Below, in pieces: positions 1-8,957 of a stretch of 64,000 bases of DNA. Within the stretch, counting starts at the first letter, position 1. The number at the start of each line of letters is the position of its first letter. The notes beneath the pieces were generated by a model. The model made no database searches. It saw nothing but the letters and a program-made list of their open reading frames with translations, and was not told the DNA's origin. The position numbers and the translations under genes were made by a program. Source of the stretch: Helicobacter himalayensis (GTDB taxonomy: Bacteria; Campylobacterota; Campylobacteria; Campylobacterales; Helicobacteraceae); NCBI RefSeq assembly GCF_001602095.1, contig NZ_CP014991.1, positions 1,426,001 through 1,490,000 of the forward strand. The letters run 5' to 3'.

Positions 1-237
1 ATCGCGTATGCGACTTTTGAACGCGGTGTGGAAGATGTAACGCTAGCTTGCGGGAGTGGCGCAGTAGCGATTTTAGCACAATCCCACAAGCTTGGTTTGA
101 GTGACAATTCCGCCTTGCTTATCCCGCCAAGCAAGGAGAGTTTGGAAGTGCGGGTGGATTTTGAGCTGTGTGGATATTTGAAAGGAAAGGTTTCGCACAT
201 TAGCGAGTGCAAGGTAGATTCCGCACTTTTTATCTAA
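1..237 (+). CDS. dapF: Diaminopimelate epimerase, C-terminal part (partial at window edge)
   Basis: The reading frame is open from base 1 to the TAA at 235-237. The visible 78 residues contain ERGVE followed by LACGSGA, the hallmark of the C-terminal half of diaminopimelate epimerase, including the second catalytic cysteine. The enzyme interconverts LL- and meso-diaminopimelate in the cytoplasm, for lysine and peptidoglycan synthesis. The N-terminal half with the first catalytic cysteine lies outside the window. It converges with murE, which uses the meso-diaminopimelate product. Confidence 0.88.
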   Translation: MAYATFERGVEDVTLACGSGAVAILAQSHKLGLSDNSALLIPPSKESLEVRVDFELCGYLKGKVSHISECKVDSALFI

Positions 238-275
238 GTGGATTCTTACTGCCAAAAGCACAGACACTCGCGATT

Positions 276-1775
276 TTAGCAATCTGTTTTTAGTATTTTT
301 TTTAAAATCTCTCTGTCATCAAAAGGGATTTTTTGCTCCCCAATGATTTGGTAGTTTTCATCACCCTTGCCAAGCACAAGTAAAACTTCATCTTTTTCAA
401 GCTCATTCACAGCGCGCGTAATTGCACGCAACCTATCAGATTCAATAATGAGTTTTCCCTGCTCTTGCAAACGTTTAGAATCTAAGCCCTGCGCAATTTG
501 ATTGATAATTTCAAATGGATTTTCGGTGCGCGGATTATCGCTTGTGAGGTAGATTCTCTGTGCGTAGGTTTGGGCTACTGCGCCCATTTTAGGACGCTTC
601 GTAGAATCCCTATCGCCCCCTGCACCAAAAAGCACAACGATTTTGCGCCCCTTAAAACTTTCAAAAATATTCTCCATTCCATCGTGTGTATGGGCAAAAT
701 CCACAATCACAAGCGGATTCTCACTCACAATCTCCATACGCCCACTCACTCCGCCAAAATTCTGCGCCTTTATACATAAATCCTGCAAACTAAGCATACT
801 AAAGTCTTTAAACAGCTTTTTTTTAAGCACTTTTTTTAGTGCAGAATCTTGCGTGGATTGCGTATTGACAAATTGAAATGCAAGAAGGCGAACCGATAAA
901 AGCGCACAAAGGAGATTATAAAGATTGTGCTTGCCAAAAAGCGGACTTTGCAAAAACGCCTCTTCATACACACTCTGTGCTTGTGGATTCTGTATTTGCA
1001 AACACAAATGTGCGGAAATTCCGTTTTTTAAGCTGTAAGCATTTACGCTTAAATTGCTTGGAGACTCCACGCCATAATTAAAGCAATTCATAGAATTTGC
1101 GTGCGCATTTGGCTCATCGGCATTGATGACTTTTAACCCCTCATCGCTAAAAAAGCTATTTTTCACACGGATATATTCTTCTAAACTCTTATGAAAATCC
1201 AAATGATCACTTGTGATATTTGTAAGCGCTTTTAACGCGAAAGGCACACCCGCGATGCGATTTTGCGCTATGGCGTGCGAGCTTACCTCCATAATGAAAA
1301 AATCGCATTCCCCTGCAAGCTCGAAATTTTCATATAACTCTAGCACGCTGGGCGTAGTAAGTCCTTTGGGCTTGAGCTGTTTTTGATTAATAAAAAATCC
1401 GCGTGTGCCAAGCAACGCCACACTAAAACCACAATCAAGCAAAATCGAATACATACACGCCGCGCTGCTTGTCTTGCCATTTGTCCCGCTAATACCAATA
1501 ATGAAAGGCGGCAGGGTGAAAATCTCACTCAAAGTGCGCGCGTGAATACAAGGTATCATATGCTTTAAATTGATAGAATCCGCGCTACAAGTGCTTTTTG
1601 TATCGCTAGAACTACCACAAGGCACTTCATCTAAAAATTCTAGCGTCAAATCCTGCGTGTATTTAGCATTTAGCACGCTTTTGACAAAAAGTGTGCGGGA
1701 ATCTAGCACCTTTGTATCATCGCTAATCGCGTCAAATTCTCTGCCTTTGTAGCAAAGTTTCTTTTTTACTAGCAT
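276..1775 (-). CDS. murE: UDP-MurNAc-tripeptide synthetase (meso-diaminopimelate ligase)
   Basis: This 499-aa cytoplasmic ligase adds meso-diaminopimelate to UDP-MurNAc-L-Ala-D-Glu. The ATP-binding loop GISGTNGKTSS lies at about residues 94-104, the central Mur-ligase segment has TSDHLDFH, and the DNPR motif that recognises diaminopimelate is at about residues 413-416. The ATG at 1775 overlaps the stop codon of the upstream TPR gene by a few bases, so the two are probably translationally coupled. The order nifU-like / TPR protein / murE resembles the H. pylori neighbourhood. Confidence 0.95.
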   Translation of the reverse strand: MLVKKKLCYKGREFDAISDDTKVLDSRTLFVKSVLNAKYTQDLTLEFLDEVPCGSSSDTKSTCSADSINLKHMIPCIHARTLSEIFTLPPFIIGISGTNGKTSSAACMYSILLDCGFSVALLGTRGFFINQKQLKPKGLTTPSVLELYENFELAGECDFFIMEVSSHAIAQNRIAGVPFALKALTNITSDHLDFHKSLEEYIRVKNSFFSDEGLKVINADEPNAHANSMNCFNYGVESPSNLSVNAYSLKNGISAHLCLQIQNPQAQSVYEEAFLQSPLFGKHNLYNLLCALLSVRLLAFQFVNTQSTQDSALKKVLKKKLFKDFSMLSLQDLCIKAQNFGGVSGRMEIVSENPLVIVDFAHTHDGMENIFESFKGRKIVVLFGAGGDRDSTKRPKMGAVAQTYAQRIYLTSDNPRTENPFEIINQIAQGLDSKRLQEQGKLIIESDRLRAITRAVNELEKDEVLLVLGKGDENYQIIGEQKIPFDDREILKKILKTDC

Positions 1776-2371
1776 TTTTTAAACACTTTTTTTAGAAGTT
1801 TATCAAGCTCCGCGTCATAATACACATCGTGCAGATTCTCGATATATTCAAGCCCGATATCGATGAAATCATTTTCCAAAAGCTGGCGCAAAAAGCTGTA
1901 AAACTCCCGCTTGTTGGTAAAAATAATGCGCGTGCTAAACATCAAATCTTCAAAGGCTTCTTTAAAGCTCTCGCGCTTTTGCAAGGCACGCAAAAAATCC
2001 TCATACAAAATACCTTCCATCTCTTCAGCCTTGTTTTGCTCGGCGTCTTTAAACATCGAAGAGAGAAAAAAAGTTGCTTTGTCTAAAGATTCTAAAATTT
2101 CTAAAACCTGCGCGATTGCCTTTTGCTTGGTGGTTTTTGCAAGCAAGATTTGATAATAGTCAAAAATATGTGTCGCGTGCTCTGGCAACTCAAGCGCGCT
2201 ATCGCTTAGCAACAAGCCAATTTTTGCTTCTTTGTTTTGAGGATTAAGCGCTAGGATTTTTTCAAACTCACTAAATGCGCGCTGGTAGTCCTTTTGTGCG
2301 AAAAGTAAAAAAGCATTTTTTATGGCTTTGTTGATTGCATATCGTGAGTTTATAGCGCTAAGTTTTTGCAT
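1769..2371 (-). CDS. TPR-like protein of unknown function
   Basis: The product is about 200 residues, rich in Ala, Leu, Phe and Lys. Near the N-terminus (LLFAQKDYQRAFSEFEKIL, then NPQNKEAKIGLLLS) it has a clear tetratricopeptide-like helix pair; the rest looks all-helical. I take the ATG at 2371, preceded by AGGAC, rather than an upstream alternative that would start inside the NifU-like gene. The gene lies between the NifU-like gene and murE and overlaps murE's start. TPR repeats usually mediate protein contacts; the partner is unknown. Confidence 0.75.
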   Translation of the reverse strand: MQKLSAINSRYAINKAIKNAFLLFAQKDYQRAFSEFEKILALNPQNKEAKIGLLLSDSALELPEHATHIFDYYQILLAKTTKQKAIAQVLEILESLDKATFFLSSMFKDAEQNKAEEMEGILYEDFLRALQKRESFKEAFEDLMFSTRIIFTNKREFYSFLRQLLENDFIDIGLEYIENLHDVYYDAELDKLLKKVFKKC

Positions 2372-2384
2372 AAAAGTCCTTGTT

Positions 2385-2666
2385 TTAGAGCTTTTCAAAA
2401 GGATTTGGCTCGTTGTGGGGAATATTAACAAGCACAATATCTGGGTGAATCTCTTCTTTCAAGCGATTTTCAATGGCGTATTTTAGTGTCCTTGAGCTAC
2501 TCGGGCAACCGTGGCACGCACCCTCCAAACGCACATACACCCGCGCATTTTTAATGCCCAAAATGCTAATGTCCCCACCATCTAAATGCAAAGTCGGGCG
2601 CACTTTTTGTATCACCAACTCCACAGGGGTTTGCAACTCTTCATCGCTGAAAGGAAAATTTTGCAT
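2385..2666 (-). CDS. NifU C-terminal domain (Nfu-type) Fe-S scaffold protein
   Basis: The 93-residue protein consists of a single NifU C-terminal domain. LDGGDISIL is followed by GACHGCPSS, whose CxxC pair would bind a bridging Fe-S cluster for delivery to client apoproteins. There is no N-terminal NifU or A-type domain, so this is the short Nfu form, common in Helicobacter. It heads the run nfu-TPR-murE, with a GAAGGAATTA-like ribosome site just upstream. The function is assigned from the family. Confidence 0.9.
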   Translation of the reverse strand: MQNFPFSDEELQTPVELVIQKVRPTLHLDGGDISILGIKNARVYVRLEGACHGCPSSSRTLKYAIENRLKEEIHPDIVLVNIPHNEPNPFEKL

Positions 2667-2729
2667 AACTCTTCCTTAATATTAGTATTATCTCAAGGGA
2701 GCGAAATCCTGTTTTGGCTCCACTTCACT

Positions 2730-2749
2730 GCGTTAAGATTCTCTAACGC
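2730..2749 (-). other. Short inverted repeat in the nfu leader
   Basis: GCGTTA (2730-2735) and TAACGC (2744-2749) form a perfect 6-bp stem with an 8-nt loop, about 65 bp upstream of the NifU-like start. If transcription begins near the -10 candidate at 2788-2793, the hairpin would sit in the leader. A role is not established. Confidence 0.3.
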
Positions 2750-2787
2750 CATTTATTTAATAAATTGAAAATCAGCAAACTCCGCGC

Positions 2788-2819
2788 ATTGTATCCAAAA
2801 ACACCAATGCAAGTGTCAA
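2788..2819 (-). promoter_or_regulatory. Candidate sigma70-type promoter for nfu-TPR-murE
   Basis: On the minus strand TACAAT (2793-2788) follows a T-rich stretch, and TTGACA lies at 2819-2814. The spacer is 20 bp, longer than ideal, but Helicobacter promoters often lack a good -35 box. It is the best promoter-like sequence between pgk and the NifU-like gene. Confidence 0.35.
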
Positions 2820-2905
2820 TCTTTTTTGAAAAAATGGCGGTTTCTGTAAATGAGAAAAACAAGATACAACACCAAAATGCTTGCTATGATGATTTTTTCT
2901 TCCAT
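2816..2905 (-). CDS. Small membrane peptide, 29 aa, directly after pgk
   Basis: The ATG at 2905 is preceded by AAGGATTTGCA, a good ribosome site, and the frame ends with TGA at 2816-2818. The peptide starts MEEK, then has a run of about 16 hydrophobic residues (IIIASILVLYLVFLIY) and a basic tail (RNRHFFKKD), a single-pass membrane topology. It starts 24 bp after the pgk stop codon on the same strand, so it is probably cotranscribed. I do not recognise a family. Confidence 0.5.
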   Translation of the reverse strand: MEEKIIIASILVLYLVFLIYRNRHFFKKD

Positions 2906-2929
2906 TGCAAATCCTTATCAATGCAAAAC

Positions 2930-4144
2930 TTACTTTTTATCCAACACTTCAAACGCCGGCAACACTTCACCTTCCAAAAGCTCCAAGCTCGCACCACCAC
3001 CGGTTGAAATAAAGCTCATATTATCCCTCTCCCCTGCTTTATCAATCGCATCTGCTGTATCACCCCCACCAATGAGACTAAAGGCATAAGTATCACTCAC
3101 TGCGTGCGCAAGGCTAAATGTCCCACGTGAAAATGCACCAATTTCATAGATTCCAAGCGGACCATTCCAAATGATGGTTTGAGAATCCCGCACTACCTCG
3201 CTAAAAAGCTTGCTTGTCGCAGGTCCCATATCCACAGCCATATAACCATCTGGAATATCTTGTGCGGGCGTGATTTTGATATGCTCGTGCTTTTTAATGT
3301 CATCAGTGCTTACGACATCAACGGGTAGATAGATTTTGACACCCTTTTGCTTTGCGGTATCCAAAATCTTACGCGCCTCGCTTACCAAGTCATCTTCCAC
3401 AAGGGATTTTTGCATATCAAAACCGCGCGCTTTTAGGAAAGTATTGCTCATCGCCCCACCGATAATAATCTTATCAATAGAATCTAAAATGTTATAAAGG
3501 AGCGTGAGCTTTGAGCTTACCTTGCTTCCACCAACGATAAGTAGCACAGGCTTGAGCGGATTTGCCAAAGCTTTTGCAAAAGAATCTATCTCTTTTTTTA
3601 GCAGCAATCCTGCAACTTTTTCTTTGACAAATTTCGCCACGCCATAAGTGCTAGCGTGCGCCCTGTGGCTCGTCCCAAAAGCGTCATTTACATACACATC
3701 GCACAGCTCGCCAAGTTTAGCACTTAACTCATCGCTATTTTTTTCCTCGCCATCATAGTAGCGGATATTTTCTAGCAAAATTACAGAATTTGAGCCAGTG
3801 AGCGTGCTTTGGAGTGTTTTGACAGATTCTATGCTATCAGCAAAGGCAACATCACGTCCCAAAAGGCGCTCCACGCGCTTTAGAATATGCTTGAGTGAAA
3901 ACTCCGAGCTTCTGCCCTTTGGACGCCCTAGGTGGCTTACAAGTGTGATATTTTTTGCTCCATTATCAATGCAGTAGTTAATAGTGGGCAGCGCCTCGCG
4001 GATTCTCGTATCATCTGAAATATTAAAATCCTCATCTAATGGTACATTAAAATCCACGCGCACAAGCACGCGCTTATTTGCCACATCAATATCACGCACG
4101 CTTTTAACGCCCTGCATTGTTTCAATTCCCGCGATTTTGTTCAT
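2930..4144 (-). CDS. pgk: Phosphoglycerate kinase
   Basis: This 404-aa glycolytic/gluconeogenic enzyme transfers phosphate between 1,3-bisphosphoglycerate and ADP. N-terminal substrate-binding signatures are RVDFNVP and SHLGRPKG. In the C-terminal half VGGSKVSSK, WNGPLGIYE and GGGDTADAI build the nucleotide site. The ATG at 4144 has the ribosome site AAAGGAGACACA, the same sequence as used by rpsB. The length is normal for the family. No gapA lies next to it here. Confidence 0.96.
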   Translation of the reverse strand: MNKIAGIETMQGVKSVRDIDVANKRVLVRVDFNVPLDEDFNISDDTRIREALPTINYCIDNGAKNITLVSHLGRPKGRSSEFSLKHILKRVERLLGRDVAFADSIESVKTLQSTLTGSNSVILLENIRYYDGEEKNSDELSAKLGELCDVYVNDAFGTSHRAHASTYGVAKFVKEKVAGLLLKKEIDSFAKALANPLKPVLLIVGGSKVSSKLTLLYNILDSIDKIIIGGAMSNTFLKARGFDMQKSLVEDDLVSEARKILDTAKQKGVKIYLPVDVVSTDDIKKHEHIKITPAQDIPDGYMAVDMGPATSKLFSEVVRDSQTIIWNGPLGIYEIGAFSRGTFSLAHAVSDTYAFSLIGGGDTADAIDKAGERDNMSFISTGGGASLELLEGEVLPAFEVLDKK

Positions 4145-4182
4145 TGTGTCTCCTTTGTTTTGATGTATGGCTTAAAATTTAG

Positions 4183-4312
4183 GTTCTATTCCTTTGAGTG
4201 TATCACCTTCGCGGAAGTGAATTCCGCTTCATCTCCGCTTCGCGTTCATACTTAACGCTTTTTGGTTGATAAGAATCTTGGATTCTCTTGCCACTCTTTG
4301 GAGTTTTTAGAT
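4183..4312 (+). repeat. Dispersed intergenic repeat, copy A
   Basis: Between pgk and the HIT gene. It contains the shared core: a TCTATTCCTTTGAGTGTATC-type opening, the hairpin GCGGAA-GTGAA-TTCCGC (4211-4227), then CTCCGCTTCGCGTTCAT, a TTAACGCTTTTTGGTT segment and a trailing TTTTTAGATTCT. Related copies are at 9621-9735, 38221-38405, 51140-51316 and 31940-32061. Confidence 0.75.
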
Positions 4313-4410
4313 TCTCATTAACGCAATAGCGGACAAAATCCAATACTAGCAAAAGGCGCAACTTTAAAAAGCAAAAAGAGAATCTGCCGCTTTTAAAAGT
4401 TTTCTTAGTT

Positions 4411-4734
4411 TTAGAATCCCCCTAGTTTTTCCCCACCGAGTATATGAAAATGCAAATGTGGTACTTCCTGCCCGCCATCTGCGCCGATATTACTAATCAC
4501 TCTATACCCGCTTTTTTCAATCCCAAGCTTTTTTGCCACTTCTTTAATAAACTCGCTTAATCCAGTCAAAGTTTCAGAATCTGCACTCTGAAAGTCTTTC
4601 ACACTTTTTTTTGGGATTGCAAGCACATGCACGCGCGCCTTTGGATTAATGTCTTCAAATGCCAAAAAATGCTCATTTTCCAGCACCTTTTTGCACGGCA
4701 ACTCACCTGCAATGATTTTTTCAAATACATTCAT
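4411..4734 (-). CDS. HIT family nucleotide-binding hydrolase (HinT-like)
   Basis: The 107-residue protein has the histidine-triad motif HLHFHILGG near its C-terminus and the upstream HVLAIPKKSV segment typical of HinT-type purine nucleoside phosphoramidases. Such enzymes split P-N bonds in AMP-amidates such as AMP-lysine. The genome appears also to make a P-N capsule donor (see 38-48 kb), but there is no positional link, and a housekeeping role is more likely. The start ATG at 4734 follows AGGGAGAG. Confidence 0.9.
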   Translation of the reverse strand: MNVFEKIIAGELPCKKVLENEHFLAFEDINPKARVHVLAIPKKSVKDFQSADSETLTGLSEFIKEVAKKLGIEKSGYRVISNIGADGGQEVPHLHFHILGGEKLGGF

Positions 4735-4822
4735 TGAATCTCTCCCTGCGTTGTATTTCTCTGCATTGCGTTATTTCCTTCTCAAAAAAACGAAATAAGC
4801 GCGCGCATTATAGCATATTGCT

Positions 4823-5983
4823 TTAAAATTCTTTTTTAAGATTAAAAAGCCCCTTGATAATGAGACTAAAGAAAATCCCTTCAAAAAGCGCGCCAAAAAT
4901 ACATGAAATATAAAGCGCATCACCAAGCACACCAAATTTTTGCCCCATACTTGCGACAATGACTAAAAAAGTCAGCGGCATACAATCGCTAAGTGCAAAA
5001 AGTAGCGTGTGCTTGAAATTCTTAAAATAGCGCAAAAACACCACACTTGCCGCGCAGATTCTGATACTTAGCATACCTAACACAAGATAGAGTGCGTGCA
5101 GTAAAATATGCGGATTTTCCACCACGATAGGAATATCAATAGTCGTGCCAACATAAATAAAGAAAAATGGCACAAAAAACCCAAAGCCCAAATCATTGAG
5201 TTTTTCAGGTAGCGTGTGCTTGTATTTAAAATAAGTCGCAAGGATAACGCCTGCAATAAATGCACCCAACACTTTTTCTAGGGAAAGCGCGGTGGTTAGC
5301 ACAATAAAAAGCACAAAAAGCAAAATCACAAAACGAATATCTTGAGAATTTGTGTCATCGTGCGGGAGAAGTAAGAGTTTTAGATTCGGAAACCACCAAA
5401 ACAAAATATTTGCAAGCTTAAAGACGCCAACCACACAGATTAAAAAAACAGAAAGCATTAGCAAACTTTCACCCAACTGCCAATTAAAGCCGTATTTATA
5501 CGCGCCTTCCATTGTGATAAGCACAGCAATACTGACTACTTCACCTAGGATTCCAATTTTTAGCGCGAGATTGAGCCACGGCTTATCCTTGCCATAATCG
5601 CGTATAAGCGCCATAATCATGCCTAAGCTCATCACAGGTAAAAGTGCTAAGAAAATAATAGGCAATGCCAAAGCCACCACGCAAAGCGCAGAAAGCCCAT
5701 ACAGCATTACAAAATATGCCCCAGCGCGGTAGAGAAACTGCCTATCCATAGCAAGGAAGTTTTTTAAATCTACCTCCATACCGCACAAAAACATCAAAAA
5801 TAAAAGCCCCGTATTTGCAACAATCATTATGTAAGTATCTTGCGGATTCACAAGATCAAAATAACCCGCAAAAATACCAAGCAAAATCTCTGCAACAACG
5901 ATGGGAATCTTTGTAAGATTGCTTAAAGGCGTGGCAAGGACGATGAGAATTGCAACAATTGCAAATGGCAAAAGAAGTTCCAT
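4823..5983 (-). CDS. Kef-type cation:proton antiporter (CPA2 family)
   Basis: This is an integral membrane protein of about 386 residues with some 11-12 hydrophobic segments. The N-terminal PFAIVAILIVLATPLS and a repeated GAFIAGVILA-type helix are typical of the Na+/H+ exchanger domain of KefB/KefC. The C-terminal TrkA-N domain found in full Kef proteins is absent, as is usual in Helicobacter homologues. I chose the ATG at 5983, which AAGG precedes at normal spacing, over the upstream TTG. The ion specificity cannot be read from the sequence. Confidence 0.8.
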   Translation of the reverse strand: MELLLPFAIVAILIVLATPLSNLTKIPIVVAEILLGIFAGYFDLVNPQDTYIMIVANTGLLFLMFLCGMEVDLKNFLAMDRQFLYRAGAYFVMLYGLSALCVVALALPIIFLALLPVMSLGMIMALIRDYGKDKPWLNLALKIGILGEVVSIAVLITMEGAYKYGFNWQLGESLLMLSVFLICVVGVFKLANILFWWFPNLKLLLLPHDDTNSQDIRFVILLFVLFIVLTTALSLEKVLGAFIAGVILATYFKYKHTLPEKLNDLGFGFFVPFFFIYVGTTIDIPIVVENPHILLHALYLVLGMLSIRICAASVVFLRYFKNFKHTLLFALSDCMPLTFLVIVASMGQKFGVLGDALYISCIFGALFEGIFFSLIIKGLFNLKKEF

Positions 5984-6349
5984 AAATATCAAACCTTAAA
6001 AAATATAATAAATCGCGCCATTATACCCTGCCAAAGCAAAAGGGAATATAAGGGGAATCTAAATGCGATAAATCAAGTGCGCGGGCTTGCCAACTTTTGA
6101 GATTAAGCTCATAATAAGAAAGCGCATAGGAGGCGCTAAAACACATTTGCAAGCTAAAACACTGCGCTTAGTTCATCAAATTGACCTTACACACGGAAAG
6201 GATTCTAAAATTCACCCCGCCTTCGATACCAATGAGATGATAGCCAATTAATAAATATTTTTTGTTTTAATTAAGCGTATAGAATCCTTGCAACAGCACG
6301 CTTACAACGCTATCACAAAGATTTAAAGAAGTTAAATTTAAGAGTAAAA
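5984..6349. other. Intergenic stretch with no clear gene
   Basis: About 365 bp between tsf and the antiporter. Apart from a possible terminator at 6112-6137 I see only short open frames. One minus-strand frame (starting MRFLIMSLISKVG) has no convincing ribosome site. No tRNA or copy of the dispersed repeat was found. Confidence 0.5.
6112..6137 (-). terminator. Weak candidate terminator downstream of tsf
   Basis: On the minus strand AGCGC and GCGCT form a 5-bp stem with a 7-nt loop (6137-6121), followed by TTTCTTATTAT. It lies about 210 bp beyond the tsf stop codon. The stem is short, so confidence is low. Confidence 0.3.
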
Positions 6350-7414
6350 TTATTTCATCTGCATTGCGACTTCTGCAGCAAAATCCTCAACTTTTTTCTC
6401 AATGCCTTCACCCAGCTCAAAGCGCACATATTTTGTGATTTCAAGCTCATCGCTAAGTTCTTTGCCGACATTTTCTAGCACTTGCGCAATTGTCTTTTTA
6501 TCGTCCATCACAAAAAACTGCCCTAGCAATGTTAGGCGCTGGTCGATAAGTGTATTATCCGCGATAAAGCGCTCAATTTGCCCGGGGATAATTTTTTCCC
6601 AAATTTTTTCAGGCTTGCCTTGTTTTTGCAATTCCGCTTCAAAGTCCTTTTTAGCTTGCTCCAACACTGCAGGTGTGAGCTCACTGCGACTAATATAGGT
6701 AGGGATTTTATGTAATGGCTTGCCAAGTCTTTGCAATTCCTCATTTTCTTTTGTGAGTTCTGCGATAAGCGCAACTTTTTCTTGCTTGATAAATTCAGAA
6801 TCTAGCTCCGTGTAGCTAAGCACTTGAGGCTTCATCGCAGCCGCGTGCATACAGAAATTGCGCGCTAACTCGGCAGCTTTTGCTTTTGAGCTTTCTTTCT
6901 TATACGCGATTGCGATAAGCACGCCAACGCGCCCATTTGAATGCACATAGCCATTTACCACAGCATTGCCTTGCACCTTGATTGTGTCAATTCTGCGAAT
7001 AACGATATTTTCACCAATTTTTGCGATATTTTGTTGCAAAAATTCTTCAAATTTTGTGCCATCAACCACACTTGTATTAAGGCTCGAAACTTCGCTTAGC
7101 TCGTTTTCAAACACGATTTTTGCACTTTTTTGCACGAGCTCTTTGAAAGTATCATTTTTTGCCACAAAATCCGTTTCGGAGTTGATTTCAAGCAAACTTG
7201 CCTTACTAAAATCACTTGCCACTTCAACACTCACAACACCTTCACTTGCGATTCTATCGGCTTTTTTAGCAGCTTTGCTTAAGCCCTTTTCACGCAAATA
7301 TTCCACTGCCTTTTCAATCTCGCCTTTTGTTTCCACAAGCGCTTTTTTGCAGTCCATCATTCCCGCGTCAGTGAGTTCGCGGAGTTTTTTTACTAACTGT
7401 GCTGAAATCTCCAT
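6350..7414 (-). CDS. tsf: Elongation factor Ts
   Basis: A 354-residue guanine-nucleotide exchange factor for EF-Tu. The N-terminal UBA-like region has LRELTDAGMMDCKKAL and the core has INSETDFVAKN, both signatures of EF-Ts. Its ATG shares a base with the TAA of rpsB (TAATG), the classic rpsB-tsf coupling. The C-terminal dimerisation region is complete. Confidence 0.97.
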   Translation of the reverse strand: MEISAQLVKKLRELTDAGMMDCKKALVETKGEIEKAVEYLREKGLSKAAKKADRIASEGVVSVEVASDFSKASLLEINSETDFVAKNDTFKELVQKSAKIVFENELSEVSSLNTSVVDGTKFEEFLQQNIAKIGENIVIRRIDTIKVQGNAVVNGYVHSNGRVGVLIAIAYKKESSKAKAAELARNFCMHAAAMKPQVLSYTELDSEFIKQEKVALIAELTKENEELQRLGKPLHKIPTYISRSELTPAVLEQAKKDFEAELQKQGKPEKIWEKIIPGQIERFIADNTLIDQRLTLLGQFFVMDDKKTIAQVLENVGKELSDELEITKYVRFELGEGIEKKVEDFAAEVAMQMK

Positions 7415-8190
7415 TATTTTTCTCCCTCTTGTAGTTCTGCTAGTACTTCTTGCTTTTCTTCTTCAGTAGCTGCTTTTTGCTCTTGCTTAGCTTCTTCAAG
7501 CTCACCATCTTTGTTTTGCGCGCGCCCTTCTTGGATAGCCTCTACCATTTCTTTGCAGAAAAGTTGGATTGAGCGGATTGCATCATCATTTCCGGGAATT
7601 GGATAATCCACTTTATCTGGATCGCAATTTGTATCAAGTGGCGCAACAACAGGGATTCCAAGCCTTCTAGCTTCTGCGACTGCAATCCTTTCTTTCACCA
7701 CATCAATGACAAAAATCATATCAGGAACTTTTTTCATATGGCGCACACCACCGAGGTATTTTGTGAGTTTTTCTTTCTTGCGTATAAGCATAAGTTTTTC
7801 TTTCTTTGTGAGCAGGTCAATTTGCCCACTCTCTTCCATTTGCTCAATAATTTCAAGCTTGCGCACAGATTTTTTAATCGTGCTAAAATTTGTCAGCATA
7901 CCACCTAGCCAGCGATAATTCACATAAGGAATATTGATAGTTTCCGCATACTGCTTAATTGTCTCGCTTGCTTGTTTTTTGGTGCCAACAAACATAATCG
8001 TTTTGCCCTCACTCGCTGCTTCGCGCACGATATTATAAGTATATTTGAAATAGCGTAAAGTCTTCTGCAAGTCAATAATGTGAATATTTTTGCGCACACC
8101 AAAAATGAAGCGTCCCATTTTTGGATTCCATCGTCTTGTCTGATGCCCGAAATGCACACCGCACTCAAGCAAATCTTTCATCGTGATCAT
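7414..8190 (-). CDS. rpsB: 30S ribosomal protein S2
   Basis: The product is 258 residues. [22 protein letters not shown] at the start and the central [18 protein letters not shown] and PLDTNCDP motifs identify S2. The tail is rich in Glu, Lys and Gln. The ATG at 8190 is preceded by AAAGGAGACACA. It is cotranscribed with tsf and transcribed divergently from purE across about 270 bp. Confidence 0.98.
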   Translation of the reverse strand: MITMKDLLECGVHFGHQTRRWNPKMGRFIFGVRKNIHIIDLQKTLRYFKYTYNIVREAASEGKTIMFVGTKKQASETIKQYAETINIPYVNYRWLGGMLTNFSTIKKSVRKLEIIEQMEESGQIDLLTKKEKLMLIRKKEKLTKYLGGVRHMKKVPDMIFVIDVVKERIAVAEARRLGIPVVAPLDTNCDPDKVDYPIPGNDDAIRSIQLFCKEMVEAIQEGRAQNKDGELEEAKQEQKAATEEEKQEVLAELQEGEK

Positions 8191-8458
8191 TGTGTCTCCT
8201 TTTACTTTATTTTGGTTTTGCCTCCATACCCATTAACGCAAACTCCATCTTGCAGAGAATCCGCAACCGCACAAGGATTGGTATGTGTGAGCTGTTTATA
8301 ACTTTCTCCTAAAAATTTCAGAAAAAAACGCGCAATTGTATCGCGCAAATACTTAAGCAATGGTTAAAACCTAAAAGTAACATTTTCCTAAAGATTAATT
8401 TTTCGGAATCAAATTTGCTTAATTTGCATTAACAAGCAGATTTATAGGAGTCGTGAAA

Positions 8459-8953
8459 ATGGATTTTGTCAGCATTATAATGGGAAGCAAGAGCGATTTT
8501 AATGTGATGAATGAGTGCGCGGAAGTGCTAAGGAAGTTTCAAGTGCCTTTTGAGCTCATCATCTCATCTGCCCACCGCTCGCCCACACGCACGCAAGAAT
8601 ATGTCATTGACGCGCAAGAGCGTGGCGCGCAGGTATTTATCGCAGCAGCTGGTATGGCAGCACACTTGGCAGGAAATATCGCTGCACACACTTGCAAGCC
8701 TGTGATTGGTGTGCCATTAGCTGGAGGTGCGCTAGATGGGCTAGATTCTCTACTTTCAACGGTGCAAATGCCTTCTAGTATTCCTGTAGCCACCCTTGCA
8801 CTTGGCAAAGCAGGTGCGATAAATGCAGCGTATTTGGCAATGCAGATTCTAAGTCTCAAAAACAACGAGTTAGCGGGCAAACTCATACAAGATCGCGTGA
8901 TGAAAGCCAAAAAAGTAGAGCTTGATTCTTCAGAAGTGGAAGTAAGGATTTAA
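8459..8953 (+). CDS. purE: N5-carboxyaminoimidazole ribonucleotide mutase
   Basis: Class I PurE, 164 residues, converts N5-CAIR to CAIR in purine synthesis. MGSKSDFNVM at the start and SAHRSP around the catalytic histidine are diagnostic, with AAAGMAAHLAG and VPLAGGALDG following. I take the ATG at 8459, eight bases after AGGAG (8446-8450); the GTG at 8453 is too close to that site. It is followed after 4 bp by the DUF3972-like gene. Confidence 0.96.
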   Translation: MDFVSIIMGSKSDFNVMNECAEVLRKFQVPFELIISSAHRSPTRTQEYVIDAQERGAQVFIAAAGMAAHLAGNIAAHTCKPVIGVPLAGGALDGLDSLLSTVQMPSSIPVATLALGKAGAINAAYLAMQILSLKNNELAGKLIQDRVMKAKKVELDSSEVEVRI

Positions 8954-8957
8954 GATT

